A DNA stretch of 64,000 bases from contig NC_065531.1 of assembly GCF_020184175.1 (NCBI RefSeq), forward strand, positions 57,743,213 to 57,807,212, in the 5' to 3' direction. Made by a program: the position numbers and the translations under genes. Shown piece after piece: positions 14,345 to 27,380 of this stretch (its first letter is position 1; each line of letters opens with the position of its first letter). This stretch comes from Aphis gossypii (taxonomy: Eukaryota; Arthropoda; Insecta; Hemiptera; Aphididae). Under the pieces are notes generated by a model. The model worked only from the letters and a program-made list of their open reading frames with translations, made no database searches and was not told where the DNA came from.

Positions 14345-15065
14345 TCGATTCTTCAGATTCCAGTCATTCATATTAATATATGAATTATATGCCAAGACCC
14401 TGTTGCCTATCATCACTATAGTTTCGATAAAATCATATTTGCTCTCGGAAATTCACATATTAGCAAGGCTGGTAGTTTCTAGGGTTTCCACATTTTCAAC
14501 ATTCTTGTTATACTAATGACCACCCGTTTTTGAACCACGAGATTGCACAATATGTCATTGTGTACCCTTCTATGTCATCCATATGCTCTTTTATAACAAT
14601 TCCATGGCTATTGATGATGTGTCGCTACGCTTAATGAATTCTAAATTGGTCGTTTAAAAGTTTTTGACTTTATTCTAAGTTTGGAGTTCCGGTAGACATA
14701 CTGGATATATGTAGGTATAGATCTACCGTTGCCCAGTTAGGAGAGCGGTTGTCGGTGGGTAGATGGTATTTGGATGGATGTAAGTGTCACAAGTGTTATT
14801 GATTGCACGTGTCATTTAGGACCACTGTCGCTGAGTTTGCAAAATTGTATCAGTTGCTAAACGTTTCCAGTTAATACCAATGAAAAAGATCCAACCACAA
14901 GATAGAATCCATCTCGATACTTGTTGTCACCGTTCAAGCGGTTTCTTTGATGATCCTTCTCATTCAACCAAGCGCCGAAATCCAGAAGTAATTGCTATTG
15001 GGGTGAAATGTCAAACGTTGAAAAATGTCACGCAAAATCGTTTTTCAGAATCTCAAGTATACTAG
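14345..15065. other. GC-richer island, possible conserved non-coding element
   Basis: This stretch stands out from the AT-rich flanks by composition. A 61-codon plus-strand frame occupies 14880-15065, with a mixed hydrophilic sequence and no recognised motif. The ORF lies at the far edge of the island rather than filling it, and no splice sites were seen that would join it to other coding sequence. It is best treated as unexplained non-coding sequence unless conservation or transcript data say otherwise. Confidence 0.25.
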
Positions 15066-17265
15066 ACATTAGACAGTATATTGATTGTTATTTTATTTAA
15101 CGTCATCGAGTGTCTGAATATTGAACAATCTATAGTGTAAACACACACATACAATATACATACACGCGCACGTTAACGTTTTGACTTTATTGATACTTAA
15201 AATTGTAATTTTATAGTATGATGCTTTTAAAATAATATTATTATTTTGACACTATGCAACTGTAGCTATAATTTCCCATCGTTTATTTTTATTAATTTAG
15301 ATTTTATTTCTTTATTTAGAAAATATAAAATAACAATATTTCGTTTTTTCATAGATTATGATGTATTTAAAATTAACTACAATTAATTCAAAATATATTT
15401 TTTTAAGAAAATAAATTGATACTTAAATGCTTCAATATCGAATAATCTTAATATACATCGAGAGATAACTCTATTGTTTAATATACAGATAAGTTAAAAC
15501 AAATATCAGTTTCTATTATGTATTATATTTTATAAATTTATAGCATTTATAAAATTCAAAAGATTTGAGTTATAAAATATGTTAAGAAATATACTTTAAA
15601 TCATTTATAGTAAGTAAAGTTCGGTAATGATTAATTTTTATTATTTAATTCAAATCATTAGCTAATTTTTATAAATACTTACATAATATAACCAAAAAAT
15701 ATAGGTGTAATAATTCATTATATAAAACATAATTTGAATTTACGTCTTAATGAATGCTTATCCATTTTTGTCATGCTGCTTTTGCTTAATTTTCATTACA
15801 TCATTTTTTTTTTCAAGTTATAATTTCACTTTATAATTGGTAAGAATAAAAACACCATCCTTATCATAGTTTTAAGATTTTTAACACAAATATCTGTTAA
15901 ATACACAATATTGGATTATCAAGTTAATGTTCAAGCTTTGAAGTACTATGTTTTTCTTTATAGTTTTGTGTTTAAAGTTGTGTTAAATATAATATTAAAA
16001 AGAAAAAATTAATTCAATTTTTTAATGGAATTTAAAAACGATATTCTTAAGTGATATAATGTATAATTTTTGTCGAGAAGAATCCTTTTAAAATGATTCT
16101 CTAGTTTAATTTTGTTCGGGTATATATTTTATAGTATAAAATAGAGAAAAAAAGCATTATAAATAAGTAAAACAAATCACAATAGCCCTGTTTGGTTGAT
16201 ATTGTTTCACATTATATACGAACGTTAAATCACAATTTTGGAAACCGACCGTTTGGGTGATTTATCTTTGATCTAGTGCTATTGAAGAGATACAATACAT
16301 GTCGCAATACAAACTTTCAGCCAAGTTGACTAAGACCCAAGTCTTCCGTTGTCAACATGATTACCCAACTTTCATATTGACGGCATTAAGGAAACTTCTA
16401 CACTAACAGTTTCGTACATTTGCCAAATCATTATCATCTGGGAAGTCTTGATTTGGATAATATGTAAGAATATTGATGTTTAGTGTGTTAATATGTATAC
16501 TTAATAGTATAGTACAAAGGTTAAAATCCACTATTTTTAACTTACGAGTAGTGCGCTACTATTAAAATTGTTCACTAATCAGTATTGTTTTTTGTATAAA
16601 TAAAAAAAATGCTACAACAATTGCTTAAGTTTCAACTTTATATAGGTACTAGGAAATATTTTTGATTTACTAAAATTATTTTAACTATTATATTATATGC
16701 TAGTGACTTAAATCAAACTATTGGTAATATTTTTTACCAAGCAATTTATTGTTATACCTATAATATACAGAATTATTTTATCATAAACTGTATGTATTTT
16801 TGAAATGAACAGAAACATATTTATCTATATAATGTATGGATTGCAACTAAAGAAATTTTAAATTTTACTTTTTTTAATATAACAGATATGTTAAACTTTT
16901 ATTACAATTTTTTTTTTTTTTAATATATAATATCCTATTAAAAAAATAAAAAAAATATATTATATTTTCACGAATCAAGAAAAAAAAACACTATTAAATT
17001 TAAAATTTAACTATTTAATAAGTAGTGTTATTCAACCAAATTATTTATTATGATATTTTGCAAACTTGTTCATATAATACATATAAATTGTATTAAACAG
17101 TTTTTAAAAAAAAACCATAACTGTATTATTCGATTACTACCCTGGTATTATCTGATATTTATAGTTCATAATATGTTTACTTTTATTTTAATTAATTATA
17201 TATAGCTTAAAAAAATCCATAAGTATTGAACTAGAAATAATAACAACTGTTTTACGTATAGATTG

Positions 17266-17296
<31 letters not shown>

Positions 17297-20200
17297 AGTA
17301 TTTCACCGTATAAAAGCAGAATAGAAGGAAACGACAAAAGGTATAATATTGTTGGTATGTAAATGACATCATTATGCAACGTATGAGATCCTTTTCGTGT
17401 CTTTATGACCCTTTAAACTTCCATTTTCATTGCGGTCGTAATCACCATAATATTTTTATGAATTTAAAAATGTATAATATATTATACAAATATAATGTTG
17501 TTATTTTCACTTTGTTTTTAAATATAAACGAATAATTGATGTTCAATTTATTTGTATAAATATTTTTTCTTATAAATTATAAATTTGATCATACTTTCTT
17601 AAACGCTTACTAATTTAGTTATCATACATTATTCACATAATAAATCACAAAGAGATTTCTATTTATGTTTTTATTATATATTTTTTTAATATTTACAATA
17701 TTGGACAAATTGTATTTTATTTTTAATTTCTATATCAATAAATTAAACTGACAACAATTATAGCGTGTATAATATTACACTGTAATATTATATACAATTA
17801 GTTAAACCATATTTTGACATCCTTTATTGTTACGTTATTTAACAGTACTAACTAAACGTACATAATCAAACAAATTTAAATGTATTCATTGCTCATGTTA
17901 TAGTGTTATGTGTAATTTATGTGCAACGTATCATTTATCAAAAATCAAAAGTTTTAATTAAATAAGTGGTTTCTCCAAATTTAAATTCTTATCAAGCAAC
18001 ATATTAATTTAAATGTTATAGGTTTATTGAATTTAATAATTAATTATTACTAGCTTGGTAGCATCTAAATTAATTGTTTATTATGCACGATAGTTTTATT
18101 TTCGAAGTCGTGTAATAGCTTAAAAATAACTATACATTATTGAAAAAAATTCTATCATTTTGGAATTCATTAATAAAAACATTAAAAAATTCTCTTATTT
18201 TCATTTATTAGTAACATTTCATTAGAAGTTTTCAAGTTTTGAATGACAAAATACATAATATGTAATGTAAAATATATAATGAACAACTATATAAATCAAT
18301 AATTGTTTTCTTTTCATATATCTCAGGATTAAGATAGGTATAAGTAAAAAAAACAGGTAGTAGGAAATGGAGATACACTGGTTTTATAAATGTTTTAAAA
18401 TAAACATCTATAATATTTTACTATTTATATTCATGTTTTGACTTTTGAGCTATCACAAAAGTAATAAAATGAAATTAGTATTTATATTGAATTAGTTATG
18501 AATATGAAAAGTTAATATAAACATAACTTAAAAATACCATGATTATTAAATCACAATATATTAGTTTAAATGAAATTATTTGTATTGTTTTAAATTTATT
18601 AATTTTATAAAAAAAAATAGTGAATTATCGTGTTTATAACTTAAAAAAAGTTATAGTTAAGATAATTTTTGTATTTAATGCAATATAGTTAATGTATAGA
18701 TAATAAATAACTATGTATTCAATAATTTTAAAATATTCATGATATGATCAATCGACAAGTACCTATAAACATACATTTACTTTATTTTAAATATATGCTT
18801 TATAATTCTCAATGTATTTTGCTATGTAATATATTCATATTTCAATAATTTAGTACAGTTCTTTAATATTATTTATATTTAATTTATTTAAAATGGTCGT
18901 TAGAGTAAGTTAAAAGTCCATGTCTTATTGTTCATTGTAGGGAAAATGCGGTAAAACTTTGTGACTGTAGTTTTTAGGTTGTTGAAATTTAAATGATAAT
19001 TTAAGATTTAAATAGTTAACATTTTAAACAATGATTTACAAAGTATTAAACAGTTTTCTTTGTGTGTACTGACTAAAGTTAAAAAAAAAAGTTAAAAAGT
19101 TTTATTATAGTGAAAAAGGTTTATCGATAACAGTATAGTGCTTGCAATTAACATATTCATTATATTTGAATTTTTACTATTTTTAAAAATAAATATTATT
19201 TTAATTCATTATAAACATTTTTATTACCATTTATTTTTATTATTACTTATTCTAGTAGTATTAATAGACGTTTGATCACACAGATGCTCAAGAGTCTGGA
19301 AATTTTAAACATTTAAACCATTTAAACCATTGTAAACTTTTAAAAATTATAAATAAGTACATTAAAGTATTTATGAAAACTTATAGGGTTAATATAAAAC
19401 TATACAATATTAAATAATTAATCTTAAATGTTTATTATAATATAAAATTCATTGGAATTCATTAAACAATCTTGGAATTAATTTAAAACTCAGCAGTAAT
19501 TTTAAAGTCTATTATAATTTCTTTTTTGTATATTTTATTTATCTATTAAGCTCGGCTTATATATTTTTGATTTATTGATTATAAATTAATTACATTTATG
19601 TATTAAAAATATGTATATTTGTTTTGTCAACAGTTCTATGTAAAATATTTAACAAACTCAAAAATCTAAATTTAAAATATATATTTTTTTTTAGTGTAGG
19701 TAATTTAAAGGATTTTACTCTTCTGGCAAAACTATTCTGTTAACTACTAATCACTGTTAAACGTGTAACAATTTTTAAGAATTGTAAAATTTAAGCTGAT
19801 TTACTACAAAATCATGAAGTGTTCTAACTTTTAATTGATTAAATTCGCCTACAATACAATCTGTCATTATTTGGTTTATTTTAAAATGACACTTTCTAGA
19901 AACTTTTCGTCTCTCAAATCTAAATGAAATCTGTGTCTTAATCAATCATATAAACTATGTGCTCAGAATATTCTCAAAAATCCCATTAATCACCAAAGAA
20001 CATATAATATTTGGACTTGAATACTTGGATAAGTATAATATGAAGTGTTTTTGAATTAAAAACAGAACTATTAATTTTAAACAATCATATTTATATGTTT
20101 AATAATATATTACATTTAAAAAATTAAAAATTATGATTATCCTTTGATACGAAACAATATAAATGTTTATATTTAATACAATTGTCTATATTATACAATT

Positions 20201-20559
20201 TATTAAATAAGTTAAACAATTTACGAGTCTTATTGTACGTGATAAGTACTTATAAAGTACAAATTTAGATATGTATTTCTGTCTGTAAAAAAAAAAAATT
20301 GTATTGCTTATGTACACTAAAAAAAAAATATTTCTGTGATATTGTAATGAGTTATTTTTTAATGTTATTTACAAAAAAAATATATTCACCTACACTATTA
20401 ATTAAAGTTAGTTATTAAGACGTAGTTAATAGAAATATAAAATAAATGAATATAATTTTCAACAATGCAACAGAATTATGAAAAAGTGTTTTATTTTTTT
20501 TTTATTATTATCTTATCTAATGGCATTTTCCACGGAAACTATGCTAATGATACAATTTG
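15066..20559. other. AT-rich non-coding stretch with one compositional island
   Basis: No coding exon was recognised. A GC-richer segment at about 16,185-16,460 has no frame I can interpret on either strand. An uninterrupted TA microsatellite occupies 17266-17292 and creates a spurious isoleucine/tyrosine-repeat frame on the minus strand. The rest is AT-rich with many homopolymers. Confidence 0.45.
17266..17292. repeat. (TA)n microsatellite
   Basis: Uninterrupted alternating A and T over about 27 bp. Confidence 0.95.
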
Positions 20560-21260
20560 TGTCGATGAATTATTCATTTGCGAATATTATTGTTTACTAT
20601 CCCACAAATATTTGAGTCAGAACTCGAAGTGATTGTGTATAATAAGTGTCCTCCGACCACAGTATACTCAATCTTCAAGATTTGATTAAAGTTTACGTTC
20701 AACCTCTGCAGTGCATACATACAATCACAACGCGTTATCTGTTCGACCTTAAGTACCATTGTCGATTAGAGGCCAACGACAAATGGTGCAAAATTTACAT
20801 CAATAGCAGAGTTGCTTTAGATGCTGTAGGTATATGCAACGGACCAGCAGGATTGCAGTGGGAAACCGCTATTTCTCCAAACAACCCGCTTTAATTGTCA
20901 GTAAATAAACCTGTATTTATACAGGTTTTATATATATAGTGTGTGTGTATTGTATATCATTTTGAACTGTTTATTCTGAGGCTCTGTTTCTAACATTGGA
21001 TTTAGCTCTTCGTCTCTCGCTCTGTCCATCCTAAATTCCTAACCTAACCGCTTCGGTCGACAAGACTTTTCCGTGCCACGGCGAAAAACCTACACATTCG
21101 GCATCATCTCTTAAACGAAACCGTCCGATATACGAACTAATAGATATACAATTATGAAGTAGATAATTAACGAAACAACGTCAAAACTAATTATCCATTA
21201 AATGCTGACAGATAACCACTGTACGTCGTATTATGGTTATTTATGTGTGCCATAAACGTG
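20560..21260. other. GC-richer island with overlapping short ORFs on both strands
   Basis: A plus-strand frame at 20646-20894 (82 codons) and a minus-strand frame at 20574-20759 (61 codons) overlap. Neither contains a motif I recognise. The plus frame ends close to a TTTATACAGG/CCTGTATTTATA inverted repeat at about 20908-20926, followed by TA-rich and TG-rich sequence. The segment 20,970-21,130 is pyrimidine-rich and then CG-containing, without a frame. It could be an untranslated exon, a lncRNA segment or a conserved regulatory element. Confidence 0.25.
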
Positions 21261-24200
21261 CCGTGAGAACCTTATGCCATGGTTTTACAAAAATATTTTA
21301 TTTAAAACTCCATGTTAGTTAAAACTCTTCGAAAACTACTCTCTATATCTTCTTGTATTAAAATCACAAACATTTTAATCAAAAATGTACTAACAAAACT
21401 TTTATGACACTTACATATTATTTATTCAAACTAAACCTTAATAACAAATACCTACTTCATTTCTTGGATCCTTTGTCTAGTTTAGAAACGAATAGTAATT
21501 TAATTATACTCCTTGTAAGTTTGTTGGTTTTATCCAAAGTTCATTACAACCACTAAAATACAAGGATAGTTTAATTTGAAACGCCATACACCTGTTTTAA
21601 TATTTTTGTTTATATTGTCTAGTAATCGTAAGTTTTCTTTCAAAACAATCAAATTCAACTGACATCTGTCGACTGTTACTTTTTTTCCCAGGAGTAAATT
21701 CTTTGTTCTGCTGTTCAGAGAAAAATTTGATTTACATGTGAATTTTTATGACATGAATGAAAAGAATGTAGGTACATCTAGAAGTATTTTAGTTTCATTA
21801 GCATAGTTTTCCGTTATTTCTAAACACAAATGATTTCGATAATTTGTATATTAACTTATAGAAAAAGTTAAAGTTGATATTTTCTCATTCAAACTTGATA
21901 ATGAAATAAATAAATTTGAATAGAAATTTGCATTTTGCATCACTATTTGTCGTAACGCCGTCTAAAATTATTACACCATTTCAAATTTTGTTCTTTATAC
22001 TATATATTATCAATTCATAACTAATAGTTGATAAAAAATATATGGTGGTCATCTAAAATTCTTGTTAAAAATCAAAAAAGTAATTAGTAATTCCTAATTA
22101 GGTACATATCTATAATTTTACTCATCGTATATGCACTAAACCAATGGTAAATTTAATTAAAAATGTTGATATCAGTAGTTAGTTTGTTAGTATTATAATA
22201 TTACAAATACTATTTGAATAAAAGCGGTGAAATGTTCCTTGTAATGTTTTGAATAGATATTTATAAATACAAAATAATAAATAAACGTTAAATTATAAAA
22301 TATAACTGAGTAATATGATTTGTATTACATTAAAATTATTGTTTATTTGCGTTATTTATTTTCGATTAAATAATTTAATATTTTATTACATTTCTTCATT
22401 CTCTTCAAATTATATTTCTACTTCTTTATAGATATTATTGAACAAATTTCGAAGTTAATAACAAAAAAATACATTATTAAATATCAGTTTTTTTTTATTG
22501 CTTACAAATAGTCATAATGCTTTCTTTCAATTTATTCAACATAATAATATACATAAGTTTTGTTTTAACAAAACCGTAATAAAAATATTTTCAATCTTCT
22601 AGCAAAAATTATTAAGTTATAACCAATAATTGAAAAAAATATATCAGTTGTTAATAATTACGTCATAATATAGAAACGTCAGTTAAAAAAGAAAAATACA
22701 AGTGTTATACTATTATTTTAATTCTTATAGTAAAGGTTGTTTTTTCATCTTGAAATGAATTTAAAAAATATGTATATTATTAAATAAAACTATGATTGCA
22801 ACTGGTAAGAAACTATTTTTTAAAAACATATTTTCTCAGTAAATTATTTTTATTTTCTTTATTTAGACATATGAGTCAATAATTAAATGTTTAAGTTTTA
22901 TGATAAGTATTATTGCAAAAGCTAACTTTTAGTTTACTATCACTGTTGTATAGCCATAGTATTCGTTTATAAATGTTTAAAATAATATTGGATCAATAAA
23001 GTATCACAATTTTAAATGTTTGTTATTGATTTTGAATAAAACTAACTAATTAAAGTATCAACACTGTATAGTGAATCAATTGTCATTAGGTGATATACAA
23101 TTATACATTCGAATATAGAGTAAAATATAATAAATACAAATTAGATATCTAAAGATCCCTATAAATTGTATATATACATATGTATACAAAATTTATTTTT
23201 TCAATCAGATAAGAACTTAAGATAAAAATTTTATTCCTTCTTAAATTCTTTAATAAATTTTATAATAATAATCTCACTTAGAATTTACACGAAATACTAA
23301 CATGAAATACTCATTTAAGTAATGTAGTAAGCTTTAGTTACAATTACAAAACATTAAAACTTATATAATTATGTAAAAATTGTTCTAAAAAGCTGAAACT
23401 TAAATATAATATTTAATATATATACACAAACATAATACTTAACGTCTTGTTAATAATATTTATACCTGCCCACATACGCGGGGTTATAATAATGTTAGTT
23501 AGAGTAGTACTGGCCATATTGAAGATGTGAAATAAAGACCAATTAAAATAAATATAATATAATATTATGTAAGGCTAAAAATCCAAATATGCTATATTTA
23601 TATATAAATGTGAAAATTTAAATCTTTTTCAACATGATCTAAAAAACCACTCATCCATTTATTGATTGTTTAAATGAACAGTTTTTAAGGTTATTTCTGC
23701 ATTTCTGTTTCCATTAGGTAGTTAATGAAAAATCGAGTTATATATTTTTTTTTTTTTAATTGGCAAATAAGCACATAGATATATTTATTTTTTCATCAGT
23801 ATTATCAATTATTAGTTATTATTATAAACTGATATTTACTATTTAGTAAATAATGAATATAGTAAATCTATAATTCCAAGATATTTTTAAGGAATTACAT
23901 ACTTACATGTTTACCATAAGTAACGAAATTAATGAAAACCTATACTATCCATCTAAATAATAATATATAAGATGGATTTTAAGTGAAACGATTTTTTTTT
24001 TATTTTCACGAATACTACTTCTTTTGAATAGTTAATTAAATAGTTTGTAAATTAAAATATATTATTGCGGCGATTTCAATCGTAATATAAATCATAATCA
24101 GACTATTTTGATGAGCTAGTGAGCTAGTTTGTGAAGAGTTAAATATTTGAACCAATTTTTTTTTTACGTTAATGATAATAATATATTTGATACTCGGAAG

Positions 24201-25979
24201 ACACGGTAGGGCACTGCTAACGCCGGACAAAAATAATTGTTTTTTTTTTTTAGTGGGTTGATATTTTATCAGAGGTCAGAACAATTGTGCTGTGGATGAG
24301 CCTGTGGGTATTTTCTACCGAGAAAATTTTTACTCGCATGAGAAAATAAAACAGGGTTTACGGGTTTAATTGCTTTTCCCCTCTTGTATCCGAATTAAAC
24401 ATTATAAATGTACACATTGTAACGGACGCAAAATTAGCGTACGGTTTTTTTTTCATCTAGACTCGTATTTTTTTTTTTTTTCATACGGGCATTTTTTATT
24501 TATTTATTTTTTATTAAGAATGAAAAATAATTTAATGCTCCAAAACATTGACAATTTAGTCACGTATATTTAAAAGCGTTTTGTAGTTTTTGTCCAGTGA
24601 AATTTTGGTTAGTTACTGTTTTAGAAACACAGAAAGATTAAAAATTGGGTTTATTAAATATTTATGTCTGCTTCTGTGGCTAGGACAAATTGTTGGATTT
24701 TATAAAAAAAAAATATTTTTATCAATACCTACATTTTTATTTTTTAATTTATTTATTTATAATAGACGATCATAGCTATGTATTTACTATACATTAAATT
24801 ATTCTTTTTTGATAATAGTATTTAATTATGTAGCTAGTTTTATTTAGCTTATTTTATAATTACAATATTTAACAAAGTAAAGTTTCAGTAACATATTATA
24901 TTTTATAATTATGGTTGTATGTTGATAATTGTCATTTTGTAAGCTTAGTTTTTGGTATTTTATTTCTTATTTAATCATTATCAATGTTAGTGTACCAATA
25001 GACTATTAATTATAGCAATTTATAGTTAAATAATTTGGATAAAGAATGTTTTCAATTTAAAGTAGGTACTACAAATAATATAAAACAATTTACCAATAAA
25101 CTACAAGCAATTCTGGGATCACAATTTGGAGCAACAAACTAAATATTATAATTAATAAAAAATATTTTAAATCTGATTTCTATTTGTACCTATGTGATCT
25201 CTGTATACAATAATCCCTTCTTAATATTATCTACATATTTATTAGAAACATTGTTAGTTTTGCGTACCTACTAATAATTTCCTTAATTTTTTTTTTTTTT
25301 TTTTTTTTTAATGCAATCATTCCAAATGTATATTTTTTAACTAGACTATATATCGTTACATACATTTGAAAATGAACTTGATAAATAATTTATATTATAT
25401 ACATAAATATAAAAATATAAGGTATGAAGGAGGTTTTCTAGCAGAGGTTCTCTGTGATAAGAACATAATACATAAATATTATATACATTTTATTTTCCAA
25501 AAATATGATTTACTTTTTGTATCAACAATTATTATAACATGATGGATAATATATTAAAATAAATATTTTTTTCATTTCAGTAATTTTTAAAATAAAGTAT
25601 TAACAATGAAATATAAATATTGAATCTATATATATATATAACTTAAATCGTATACACCATACATAATATTGAAAAAAAAATACATAATCCCGCAATATTT
25701 TGTACACTGCAGGGCAATATTATTTTTTAGAACCTGATATTTTTTTATGACATAATTAATACGCGTGTAATGTGTATTATAATCTTATAATACAATTGCA
25801 TAGCTGTAACATTTTATTAATTATTTTATTTATACTTAGAAAATGGTATTATATTATATATAAATATATTTAATATACTCTAAGAAATAATATTCATTCT
25901 AGTAAATATAAATTATTTTTAATATTCTTAGTCACGAATTCACAGTCGGTAATGATATAAATTCTAAAAATACATAATA
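21261..25979. other. AT-rich non-coding stretch
   Basis: No exon was recognised. Short frames around 24036-24230, 24370-24573 and 24590-24775 consist largely of Phe, Leu, Ile, Tyr and Lys encoded by T/A runs and look like compositional artefacts. A pure T tract of about 23 bp lies at 25287-25309. Confidence 0.45.
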
Positions 25980-27380
25980 GTGAAAATAGGTTACAAATCC
26001 TCTTTCAATTTACTTTTACATAGTATAGTAACTAAAAATGTACGAATCACCTCATTTTCTAACTATGTCTTTTGGCCAACATCTACAAAACGATTGGATA
26101 ATAATTATATCTATAACGACATTTTCTTGCATACTACACTCTTCAATAATAGACCTGCATACCCCATGCTTAAATCATTCCTGTATTCTACTCCAATAGA
26201 CTGCCAGCCTCTGTTAAACCAATTTAATCCAACATCATTTACACTCTCGTATCAACTAGTTAAACTTCCATAAATCAATTAATTAAAAATTAGGATAAAA
26301 GTCAGCCTATAAAACAATGATATTTATGAAACAATTCGATTTTTACAATATCCAAACTTCAGCATGAGAACCAACACAACCTTCACAATCCCATAAATTC
26401 AACATTATCATTCCCTTATACATTCGTACCCTCGTAGAATAAACACATTACGCTCTAAGCCTATTGCAAAAATCAAAATACTTCGCTGACGAATACAACT
26501 ACAATACGCTTGAGCAAAAGCTTAAACGGTCACTAGCAAATTATAGAAATTAATTTTATACGAAATATTTAGAATAACTTACAACAAAACACGGTTTTCT
26601 CTGGAAGGCTACAAAACTTCTTTGTATACAAGAAATCCCCCAAGCTAAATCTTACGAAATAACAATGGAAAGTGAGTGCACTTTGATGAGGACAAAGCTA
26701 ACATATTTTTAAATCACCTCGCTGATATATTTTAACTAACTATAATTTTCCTTCAAGAAAAAATAAATATAGTTGAACAATTTCTCAACTTGCCATAACA
26801 AATCTCCCTCTTTCTATACATATATTTCCTGCTAAAGTTAAATATACAATATACAGACTCTCACGAAAAAATTCTCCTTTCTATAATCTAATAAATTTCA
26901 CAAATACTCAACCATCTTAAAAAAGGTTATCATATTTCTGACATACATATTAAATTCAATACTTTCCTATTCCATATAAATATTATACCATCATACTTAT
27001 TATCAAACCAAAATAAACTATCTAACTGTTAAATATCATATAAATCTAATTAATCTACTTCCAATATTAATACATAGGAGTTCTTCAATGCACGGTCACA
27101 GCTCCTCTGCAACTTCTCATTTTTACATCTGATCAACCAGCATTACCCACTTGTCTTTTATAGGAGACTTTACCGATGGCAAAGCTCTTATAAGTTATAG
27201 GCAATATTCATGACCTAACCGTTCTTCTTCACACATCCAAAAGCATATTTTTCTTCTTGAAAAATAGTACAATGAGTGGGGAGTGGAAATAAATGAGACT
27301 AAATCTATACACCTTCACTTTTAGGAAGGGAAAATGCCAACCTTTTATCCTAAACGAGCAAACTTTGCCAACCTGCAATG
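25980..27380 (+). pseudogene. Decayed Jockey-clade LINE (non-LTR retrotransposon), endonuclease to reverse transcriptase remnant
   Basis: The stretch reads as a mutated plus-strand LINE polyprotein with many stops and frame changes. In order: a 97-codon open frame (25980-26273) with FWPTSTKRL at residues 31-39, resembling the Y/FWPTD segment near the end of the Jockey endonuclease. At 26542-26640 comes YRN-FYTKYLE-LTTKHGF followed by LWKATKLL, like the Jockey linker upstream of the RT. At 26685-26735 is DEDKANIFLNHLADIF. At 27077-27150 is GVLQCTVTAPLQLLIFTSD, matching the RT box GVPQGSVLGPLLYLIYTAD. At about 27166-27190 is FTDGKALIS, in place of the catalytic FADD box. Downstream, EWGVEINETKS fits the following RT region. 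The second catalytic Asp is Gly and several stops interrupt the frame, so it cannot encode an active enzyme. Assignment to Jockey rests on remembered family motifs. Confidence 0.82.

Noticed and set aside
17188..17379. Minus-strand ORF with an IYIYIYIY repeat
   Set aside because: Produced entirely by the TA microsatellite at 17266-17292.
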